Positions 7,903-13,678 of a stretch of 18,843 nt of DNA are shown here, one piece after another. Under the pieces are notes generated by a model. It saw only the letters and a program-made list of their open reading frames with translations. It was not told the origin of the DNA and did no database searches. Source of the stretch: Candidatus Pelagibacter sp. (lineage in GTDB: Bacteria; Pseudomonadota; Alphaproteobacteria; Pelagibacterales; Pelagibacteraceae); assembly GCA_028100865.1 (NCBI GenBank), contig JAOHJV010000010.1, positions 1-18,843 of the forward strand, read 5' to 3'. Position 1 is the stretch's first letter, and each line of letters opens with the position of its first letter. The translations under genes were made by a program, and so were the position numbers.

Positions 7903-8458
7903 GTGATCTTTTAGAGAGAATTCTTTGAAGAGTTCTTCTATGCATTTTCAGTCTTCTAGCCGTTTCAGATACATTTCTATTACATAGCTCAAATACTCTA
8001 TGTATGTGCTCCCACTTAACTCTATCTGCTGACATCGGATTCTCGGGAGGAGCAGCTCTTTTACTAGGGTCTGCAAGTAAAGCTTTTTCTACATCTTCTG
8101 CATCTGCTGGCTTTGCAAGATAATCTATTGCGCCCTCTTTGATAGCTGCAACTGCTGTTGGAATATTTCCATATCCTGTGAGCATAATTATTCTACTCTC
8201 ACTATTTGTAGTTTGAATTTGTTTTACAACCTCTAGTCCGTTACCATCTCCAAGTCTTAAGTCTACTACAGCAAAACCTGGCTTTTTTGATTTAACTGAT
8301 TCTATGCCTTTTTGCACACTTTCTGCTTGAACAACTTCAAATCCTTTTTTTTCCATAGCTCTAGCCAATCTCTCTCTAAAGGGATTGTCGTCGTCAACTA
8401 TAAGTAGAGATTTATTATCAAAATCATTAATGTTTTTTAGGATTAGTTGTTCTTTCAT
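7895..8458 (-). CDS. regA: RegA/ActR/PrrA-type redox response regulator
   Basis: This is the response regulator of the RegB/RegA (PrrBA, ActSR) global redox system, which in alphaproteobacteria controls respiration, electron transport and carbon/nitrogen genes. The 187-residue product has a receiver (about 12-130) with acidic pocket LIVDDD, phospho-acceptor Asp66 (VVDLRLGDGNG), Thr94 and Lys116 (YLAKPADAEDV). The proline-rich linker is AAPPENPMSADRVKWEHI. The Fis-type helix-turn-helix is NVSETARRLKMHRRTLQRIL, ending KRSPR. The linker and C-terminus are almost identical to the conserved RegA signature. I chose the ATG at 8458-8456; the frame extends eight codons to a TTG at 8482. The sensor RegB is not in the window, so RegA is orphaned from its usual neighbour. 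Confidence 0.95.
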   Translation of the reverse strand: MKEQLILKNINDFDNKSLLIVDDDNPFRERLARAMEKKGFEVVQAESVQKGIESVKSKKPGFAVVDLRLGDGNGLEVVKQIQTTNSESRIIMLTGYGNIPTAVAAIKEGAIDYLAKPADAEDVEKALLADPSKRAAPPENPMSADRVKWEHIHRVFELCNRNVSETARRLKMHRRTLQRILSKRSPR

Positions 8459-8467
8459 TTTATAGAT

Positions 8468-8548
8468 ATGGTAATTAGTCAAAATAATTCAAGACCTATT
8501 ATTTGCTTTACATTATTAATCTATAAGCTTAATAGGAGGAAATTTTAA
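8468..8548 (+). CDS. Possible 26-codon leader peptide upstream of the decarboxylase
   Basis: An ATG at 8468 opens 26 codons ending in TAA at 8546-8548. The peptide begins MVISQNNSRP, has a hydrophobic centre (IICFTLLIY) and ends KLNRRKF. Codons 23-24 are tandem AGG-AGG arginine codons, which also form the AGGAGG sequence able to pair with 16S rRNA; either could pause a ribosome. The AT-rich hairpin starts right at its stop. Placement in front of an arginine/ornithine-related operon suggests a stalling leader, as for SpeFL of enterobacteria. No good Shine-Dalgarno precedes its ATG, and a frame this short can arise by chance. Confidence 0.25.
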   Translation: MVISQNNSRPIICFTLLIYKLNRRKF

Positions 8549-8577
8549 AGTTTTTTAGAGATAAAAAGCTTTTTTTT
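8547..8577 (+). terminator. Weak hairpin with T tract, possible attenuator
   Basis: AAAG-TTTTT (8547-8555) can pair with AAAAA-G-CTTT (8563-8572), with one bulged G and a seven-base loop. The T run extends through 8577. Only one G-C pair is present, so as an intrinsic terminator it would be weak. Its position between the small open frame and the decarboxylase ribosome binding site is what makes it notable. Confidence 0.25.
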
Positions 8578-8591
8578 ATTAAATTTTTTTT

Positions 8592-8596
8592 GGAGG
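8592..8596 (+). promoter_or_regulatory. Strong ribosome binding site of the decarboxylase gene
   Basis: GGAGG lies 8 bases before the ATG at 8605. It is the clearest Shine-Dalgarno in the window, where most genes show none or begin by overlap with the previous stop. It fixes the start of the decarboxylase. Confidence 0.8.
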
Positions 8597-8604
8597 CATT
8601 TTAA

Positions 8605-9789
8605 ATGCAAAAATTTAAATCAGTTGAAGAAATAATAAATCAACTGAAACCTGAAAAGCCGGTATATTGCATCAGAAAGAATTCTATTCAATCTGCGGTC
8701 AAATATTTTACTAAAAATTTTCCAGGTAAAATTCTATACGCTGTTAAGACCAACCCACATCCTACAGTAATTGAAACGATTATAGACAGTGGTGTAAAGC
8801 AATTTGATGTTGCTTCTGTAGAAGAAATTAGAAGCATTAGAAATTTTAGCCAAACAGCAAAGTGTTCATACATGCATACGGTTAAAAGTAGAGAAAGTAT
8901 TAAAGAAGCTTATTTTAATTATGGAGTTAAAACCTTCTCACTAGATACTAAAGATGAATTAATCAAAATAATTAAGAGCACTAATAATGCTAAAGACTTA
9001 GAATTATTTGTAAGAGTAGCAGTTTCAAATGAACATGCTGAAATAGATTTATCAAAAAAATTTGGCGCATTAAATTCAGAGGCGGCAGGATTGTTAAGGC
9101 TTGTAAAACAACATGCAAAAAAAATTGGGCTAAGTTTTCATGTTGGCTCTCAATGTATGCATCCAATCTCCTATTCAAAAGGTATTAATGAAATCGGAAA
9201 TATAATCAAAAAAACAAAAATATTACCTGATTACATTAATGTTGGTGGAGGATTTCCAACAATTTATCCTGACTTAATACCTCAATCAATGGATAGTTAT
9301 TTTAATGAAATAAAAAAAGGGTTAGAAAATTTAAAACTTGAAAAGTTACCTGAAATTATTTGTGAACCTGGAAGAGCATTAGTTGCTGAAAGTGGATCTA
9401 CTATTGTTAGAGTAAATTTAAGAAAAAAACAGAAACTTTATATAAATGATGGGACATACGGAACACTTTTTGATGCTGGTACACCTAATATCGTCTTTCC
9501 ATCTAAAATGATTAAAGAAAATTCTAATAAAATTATATCAAAGAAATTAACTGCTTTTGATTTTTATGGTCCAACTTGTGATAGTATGGATTATATGAAA
9601 GGTCCTTTTTTACTTCCAAATAATATTAAAGAAAATGATTATATTGAGTTAGGTCAGCTTGGTTCTTATGGATTAACATTTAGAACTCAATTTAATGGTT
9701 ATTACTCAGATGAAATCTATGAAGTTGAGGATAAACCGATCATGACAATGTATGACAAAGACATTAACAAAGCTACTTTAGTCGCTTAA
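8605..9789 (+). CDS. odc: Fold-III PLP ornithine/lysine-type decarboxylase
   Basis: This is a PLP-dependent decarboxylase of the alanine-racemase fold, expected to turn ornithine into putrescine. The 394 residues show the PLP lysine in YAVKTNPHP (Lys48), His179 in SFHVGSQ, the phosphate-binding GGGFP (214-218), EPGR (254-257), and the catalytic cysteine loop YGPTCDSMD with Cys325-Asp326 supplied to the partner subunit. The N-terminal barrel and C-terminal beta domain are complete. Many alphaproteobacterial members accept lysine as well, and relatives such as a chlorovirus enzyme act on arginine, so the substrate is not settled by sequence alone. The stop overlaps the next ATG (TAATG), making it the first gene of a coupled three-gene polyamine operon. 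Confidence 0.88.
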   Translation: MQKFKSVEEIINQLKPEKPVYCIRKNSIQSAVKYFTKNFPGKILYAVKTNPHPTVIETIIDSGVKQFDVASVEEIRSIRNFSQTAKCSYMHTVKSRESIKEAYFNYGVKTFSLDTKDELIKIIKSTNNAKDLELFVRVAVSNEHAEIDLSKKFGALNSEAAGLLRLVKQHAKKIGLSFHVGSQCMHPISYSKGINEIGNIIKKTKILPDYINVGGGFPTIYPDLIPQSMDSYFNEIKKGLENLKLEKLPEIICEPGRALVAESGSTIVRVNLRKKQKLYINDGTYGTLFDAGTPNIVFPSKMIKENSNKIISKKLTAFDFYGPTCDSMDYMKGPFLLPNNIKENDYIELGQLGSYGLTFRTQFNGYYSDEIYEVEDKPIMTMYDKDINKATLVA

Positions 9790-10832
9790 TGTCAGATCAT
9801 AAAAACCCAGGTCATAATATTAAAAAAGACTTTTTAAAAAATCCAGTAGAACATATTGATATTACATCTTTTGACTCTCGAAAGATAATCTCTTCAATGG
9901 AAAAAATGTCTTTTGTTTCAAGAGAAACAGCAAATGCTGCCAATATTTTTAATGATATGCTTAAAGATAAAGATTGTACAATATTTTTAACATTAGCAGG
10001 TTCTACATCAGCTGCTGGATGTATGAATATTTATAAAGATCTTGTTAAATATAATATGGTTGATGCAATTGTAGCAACTGGAGCTTCTATTGTAGATATG
10101 GATTTTTTTGAGGCACTAGGATTTAAACACTATCAAGGCTCACAATTTCAAGATGATACTGAACTGAGAAATAATTATATAGATAGAATATATGATACTT
10201 ACATTGATGAAGAGGAGCTTCAGATGTGTGATAAAATTATATGTGAAATTGCTGATACTTTAGAACCAAGAAGTTACACCTCTAGAGAGTTTATTTATGA
10301 AATGGGAAAATATTTAAAGAAAAACTCAAAAAAGAAGGATTCTTTAATTGAAACAGCTTTTGATAATAATGTGCCAATTTTTTGTCCAGCTTTTACAGAC
10401 TCAAGTGCAGGATTTGGTTTAGTGATTCATCAAGAAAAAAATCCAAAACAACACATGACAATAGACTCTGTAAGAGAATTCAGAGAGCTGACAGAAATAA
10501 AAATTAGATCTAAAGGCTCAGGTTTATTTATGATTGGTGGAGGTGTGCCAAAAAATTTTATACAGGATACTGTAATTTGTGCTGAACTATTAGGTAAAGA
10601 AGTTGATATGCATAAATATGCTGTACAAATTACTGTGGCTGACTCAAGAGATGGTGCATGTAGCAGTTCAACTTTAAAAGAAGCAAGCTCTTGGGGTAAG
10701 GTAGATATTACAAAAGAGCAAATGGTATTTGCAGAGGCAACAAGTGTATTACCTTTGATCGCAAGTGACGCTTATCATAGAGCTGAGTGGAAAAATAGAG
10801 ATAGAAAAAACTTCACCAAAATTTTTGAGTAA
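9789..10832 (+). CDS. Deoxyhypusine-synthase-like enzyme, probable homospermidine synthase
   Basis: This 347-residue protein is of the deoxyhypusine synthase family, NAD-dependent enzymes that transfer an aminobutyl group from a polyamine to a lysine or amine. The NAD-binding core is visible: TLAGSTSAAG, ATGASIVDMD, CPAFTDSSAGFG and IGGGVPKNFI (about 249-258). The C-terminal KEASSWGK holds Lys304, equivalent to human Lys329, the residue carrying the covalent intermediate; Glu298 and Trp302 of that loop are kept as well. Where human DHS has His288 after the GGG motif, this protein has Asn256. Bacteria have no eIF5A, so protein hypusination is excluded. With a diamine-making decarboxylase directly upstream, aminobutyl transfer onto putrescine to give homospermidine is the likeliest role; this is inference. 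Its start overlaps the previous stop by one base. Confidence 0.88.
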   Translation: MSDHKNPGHNIKKDFLKNPVEHIDITSFDSRKIISSMEKMSFVSRETANAANIFNDMLKDKDCTIFLTLAGSTSAAGCMNIYKDLVKYNMVDAIVATGASIVDMDFFEALGFKHYQGSQFQDDTELRNNYIDRIYDTYIDEEELQMCDKIICEIADTLEPRSYTSREFIYEMGKYLKKNSKKKDSLIETAFDNNVPIFCPAFTDSSAGFGLVIHQEKNPKQHMTIDSVREFRELTEIKIRSKGSGLFMIGGGVPKNFIQDTVICAELLGKEVDMHKYAVQITVADSRDGACSSSTLKEASSWGKVDITKEQMVFAEATSVLPLIASDAYHRAEWKNRDRKNFTKIFE

Positions 10833-10835
10833 AAA

Positions 10836-11711
10836 TTGAAATATCTTTCAAATAAAAATGGATTTCTTGGAATTGATAATAAGGTCAATTTTAAAGAAAA
10901 AGTTGTAGTAGTTCCTTTTGGCTTAGAAAAAACAGTTAGTTATGGTGGAGGAACAAGAAATGGACCTAAAGAAATAATTAAAGCTTCACATCAAGTAGAG
11001 CTTTATGATGAAGAATTAAATTGTGAACCATACAAAAAAATAGGTATCAAAACTTTAAAACCGTTCAAGATTGATAAAAATATTAAAAAAGCACTATTTA
11101 AAATGTCTAAAATTAATGAAGAAATTTTAGATAAAAAACTTTTTCCTATGACCTTTGGTGGTGAGCACTCAATCACACCTGGATGTATTGCTCCTTTTGT
11201 AAAAAGATACAAAGATATTTGTCTTCTTCACTTTGATGCTCACGCAGATTTGCGAGAAAGCTATAATGGAGAAAAATTTTCACATGCTTCAGCAATAAAA
11301 AGATGTTTGGATTTCCCAAATGTTTCTCTAATTTCTTTTGGTATAAGAAATATATCTGAAAGTGAGATCCCATTTTTAAAAAAAAACTCATCTAGAATTA
11401 ATATCTTTTGGGCAAAAGATAAGAGCAAATGGAATCTTAATAAATTTAAAAAATTAATAAAGAACAAAACGGTTTATCTAACATTTGATGTTGATGGGTT
11501 GGACTCAAGTATCATGCCTGCAACTGGAACTCCTGAACCAGGTGGACTTCTATGGGATGAAACTTTAAATATTATTCGAATTGCAGCAAAAAATTCAAAA
11601 ATTGTTGGTGCAGATATCAATGAATTATCTCCAATAAAAGGTTTTAACTCATATAACTTTCTTGTAGCTAAGCTAGCTTACAAAATTTTATCTTATAAGT
11701 TTTTGTATTAA
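10836..11711 (+). CDS. speB: Agmatinase-family ureohydrolase
   Basis: This is a manganese ureohydrolase that releases urea from a guanidino compound. The 291 residues keep all six metal ligands: His111 (GGEHS), Asp134, His136 and Asp138 (HFDAHADLR), Asp218 and Asp220 (TFDVDGLD). The stretch after DAHADLR, with a conserved-looking SHASAIKR, resembles the agmatinase/aminopropylagmatinase branch. It lacks the HTDIN and substrate loop typical of arginases. The start must be the TTG at 10836, because no in-frame ATG occurs for 88 further codons and the TTG lies 3 bases after the previous stop. Agmatine to putrescine is the default role; an N-substituted agmatine is also possible given the enzyme next door. 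No arginine decarboxylase is obvious unless the first gene is one. Confidence 0.88.
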   Translation: MKYLSNKNGFLGIDNKVNFKEKVVVVPFGLEKTVSYGGGTRNGPKEIIKASHQVELYDEELNCEPYKKIGIKTLKPFKIDKNIKKALFKMSKINEEILDKKLFPMTFGGEHSITPGCIAPFVKRYKDICLLHFDAHADLRESYNGEKFSHASAIKRCLDFPNVSLISFGIRNISESEIPFLKKNSSRINIFWAKDKSKWNLNKFKKLIKNKTVYLTFDVDGLDSSIMPATGTPEPGGLLWDETLNIIRIAAKNSKIVGADINELSPIKGFNSYNFLVAKLAYKILSYKFLY

Positions 11712-11713
11712 AT

Positions 11714-12262
11714 TTAAATTGGCTTACTGATTTTAAGTAAAATTTTGAATGGTATCAACATTACTAAGGATACAAATAATTTTACTGCTAAATCACCTAA
11801 TGACAATGTAATCCAAGGAACTCCTGTTGCGTAAAATGCAATAGAAAAAAATAAAAAAGTATCGACTGTTGAACCAATAAAAGATGAGGTTAAAGGTGCT
11901 ATAAACCATTCTTTTTTTCTTAGACGATCAAAAATTTGAATATCTAATAGTTGCGCTGTAATGAAAGCAACTCCTGATCCAATTGCAATTCTTACAGAAA
12001 TTAAATCAGCAAAATCAGTTGAGAATAAAAGAGTAAAAATAATTCCTATAAAAAATCCAAAATAGACGATTTTTCTAGCTACAAATTTACCATAAAATCT
12101 ATTTGCTAAATCGGTAATCAAAAAAGCTACTGGATAACTTAAGGCTCCGTAAGTGAGAATTTCACTTAATCCATAATAATTGATTGGGAATTGTACAAGA
12201 TAATTAGAGGATAAAACAACTACTCCCATCAAAATTGACAGGGTAATAAAAAGTTTGTTCAT
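11714..12262 (-). CDS. yhhQ: Queuosine precursor transporter YhhQ (VUT family)
   Basis: This is an integral membrane importer of the YhhQ/DUF165 family, which takes up queuosine precursors such as preQ0, preQ1 or queuine for tRNA modification. The 182 residues form about six hydrophobic segments with family landmarks YPVAFLITDLANRFYG (43-58), QLLDIQIFDRLR (104-115) and STVDTFLFFSIAF (131-143). The start codon overlaps the rpmB stop (TAATG), so its translation is tied to a ribosomal protein gene. The end lies 2 bases from the end of the convergent ureohydrolase gene, leaving no room for separate terminators. Confidence 0.9.
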   Translation of the reverse strand: MNKLFITLSILMGVVVLSSNYLVQFPINYYGLSEILTYGALSYPVAFLITDLANRFYGKFVARKIVYFGFFIGIIFTLLFSTDFADLISVRIAIGSGVAFITAQLLDIQIFDRLRKKEWFIAPLTSSFIGSTVDTFLFFSIAFYATGVPWITLSLGDLAVKLFVSLVMLIPFKILLKISKPI

Positions 12263-12573
12263 TAAGCTGATTTAGCTACAGGCTTTTTCTTAAAAGGAGA
12301 TTTTATTAAAATACCTTTTTTCAATTTCTTTAGTCTAGGTGATAAATTCTTATTTTTAACAGCCTTAAGAAATTCATCAAAGCTACCTTTTTTATCTACG
12401 GATCTAACTCCAGAATTACTCACTGTTAATTTTAAACTTCTCTTCATTAATTCACTTGTGAATTTAACTTTTTTTAAATTTGGTAAAAATCTTCTTTTAG
12501 TCTTGTTGTTAGCATGACTAACATTATGACCCTTCATTGGGATTTTTCCGGTTAATTCACATTTTTTTGACAT
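12262..12573 (-). CDS. rpmB: Large-subunit ribosomal protein bL28
   Basis: This is a 103-residue basic ribosomal protein. It begins [23 protein letters not shown], the hallmark of bL28, followed by [12 protein letters not shown] and a segment with [18 protein letters not shown]. It is longer than the 78-residue E. coli protein, as is usual for alphaproteobacterial L28, and ends in a lysine-rich tail. It sits behind the best sigma-70-like promoter of the window and is followed directly by yhhQ. No rpmG (L33) neighbour is present. Confidence 0.97.
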   Translation of the reverse strand: MSKKCELTGKIPMKGHNVSHANNKTKRRFLPNLKKVKFTSELMKRSLKLTVSNSGVRSVDKKGSFDEFLKAVKNKNLSPRLKKLKKGILIKSPFKKKPVAKSA

Positions 12574-12585
12574 AATAATAGTGCC

Positions 12586-12614
12586 TATATAAGGGGAGAT
12601 ATTGAAAGCGTCAA
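12586..12614 (-). promoter_or_regulatory. Strong sigma-70-type promoter of rpmB
   Basis: On the minus strand TTGACG (12614-12609) and TATATA (12591-12586) are separated by exactly 17 bases. It is the best match to the housekeeping consensus in the window. A start 6-8 bases past the -10 box falls near 12579, giving a 5' leader of only about 6 bases before the ATG at 12573. The spacer contains the GC-richest run of this gap. Confidence 0.7.
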
Positions 12615-12625
12615 GTTTATTACAT

Positions 12626-13678
12626 TTAAGATATAGTTTTATTTCCTACAATTTCAGTATAATTTTTAACACCATCTCTAATTAATAATTCTTTAAGGTC
12701 CTTTTTAATAATTCCTGCAATATTAGGGCCTTTGAAAACCATTCCTGTATAGAGTTGAACAAAATCTGCTCCAGCTATAAATTTATCATAAGCCGCTTGA
12801 CCAGAGTCAACTCCACCGACACCTATTATTTTAATTTTACCTTTTAATAATTTATAAAATTTATTTATCAAAATATTTGATTTTTCCTCAATTGGTTTTC
12901 CAGACAAACCTCCTTTTTGATGTCTTTGAATGTTGCTAAGTTTATCTCTTGTTGCATCTGATGTATTTGAAACGATTACTACATTTATTTCATTTTCTAA
13001 TAGAATTTCAGTGATTTGATTTACTTGATCTTCACTGATGTCTGGTGACACTTTAACAGCAATAGGAATATTTGAATTTAAATTTTTTTTTTCTGTAATA
13101 ATTGATTTGAGTAAATCTTGTAATTTATCACCTTCATGAAAATTTCTTAAATTTTCAGTGTTTGGTGATGAAATATTGATTGTTATATAGTCTGCCTCTT
13201 CATGAAAAGTTTTTAATCCAATTAGATAATCATTCAATCTATCGCTGGTATCTTTATTAGGACCAATATTAATACCTAGTAATCCTAACTTTTTATTACG
13301 CCTGATACGGTCTTTGACAATTTCAGCTCCATGATTATTAAAACCTAATCTATTAATTAATGCTTCATCCTCTACTAGCCTAAACACCCTAGGTTTAGGA
13401 TTACCATATTGTTTCAAAGGAGTTATTGTTCCAACTTCAACAAATCCAAATCCTAATTTAAATAATGCGTTATATACTTCTGCATTTTTATCAAATCCAG
13501 CTGCCATTCCAATTGGGTTATCAAGAACTTTATTAAAAATTTTTGTTTGAAAAATAGAGTCGTTTTTATTTTCATCAAATACATTTGGAATTAAATTAAA
13601 TTTTAATGACTTTATTGCTAATGTATGTGCTTTTTCTGGATCTACCTTAAATATTAGCGGTCTTAGTTTAGAAAACAT
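12626..13678 (-). CDS. pyrD: Dihydroorotate dehydrogenase, class 2 (quinone-dependent)
   Basis: The enzyme oxidises dihydroorotate to orotate in pyrimidine synthesis, passing electrons from FMN to membrane quinone. The 350 residues begin with the class 2 membrane-association helices (about 1-30: [18 protein letters not shown]). Then come [14 protein letters not shown] (54-67), the catalytic-serine motif NISSPNT with Ser171, KVSPD, SNTS, GGLSG, GVGGV and [12 protein letters not shown] (about 307-318) of the FMN phosphate site. The length fits class 2. It starts on the last base of the lysK stop (TAATG), so it is co-translated with the synthetase. Confidence 0.97.
   Translation of the reverse strand: MFSKLRPLIFKVDPEKAHTLAIKSLKFNLIPNVFDENKNDSIFQTKIFNKVLDNPIGMAAGFDKNAEVYNALFKLGFGFVEVGTITPLKQYGNPKPRVFRLVEDEALINRLGFNNHGAEIVKDRIRRNKKLGLLGINIGPNKDTSDRLNDYLIGLKTFHEEADYITINISSPNTENLRNFHEGDKLQDLLKSIITEKKNLNSNIPIAVKVSPDISEDQVNQITEILLENEINVVIVSNTSDATRDKLSNIQRHQKGGLSGKPIEEKSNILINKFYKLLKGKIKIIGVGGVDSGQAAYDKFIAGADFVQLYTGMVFKGPNIAGIIKKDLKELLIRDGVKNYTEIVGNKTIS

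Larger units (their letters stand above)
8459..8604. promoter_or_regulatory. Divergent regA / polyamine-operon control region and leader
   Basis: This is the longest intergenic stretch of the window (146 bases). Plus-strand elements include an inverted repeat CCTATTA (8495-8501) / TAATAGG (8530-8536) and an orphan Shine-Dalgarno-like AGGAGG (8534-8539) with no start codon at usable spacing. A possible promoter is TTTACA (8507-8512), 17 bases, TAATAG (8530-8535). There is also an AT-rich hairpin with a T tract (8547-8577) and a second, well-placed GGAGG. For regA on the minus strand TTGAAT (8492-8487), 18 bases, TATCTA (8468-8463) is a weak candidate. If the TTTACA/TAATAG promoter is used, transcription begins near 8542 and the upstream open frame is not in the operon mRNA. 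If a more upstream start is used, the whole region is a structured leader. Confidence 0.5.

Noticed and set aside
10858..10860. ATG as start of the ureohydrolase
   Set aside because: It is out of frame with the conserved protein. The in-frame TTG at 10836 is needed to include the N-terminal strand and the SYGGGTRNGP motif.
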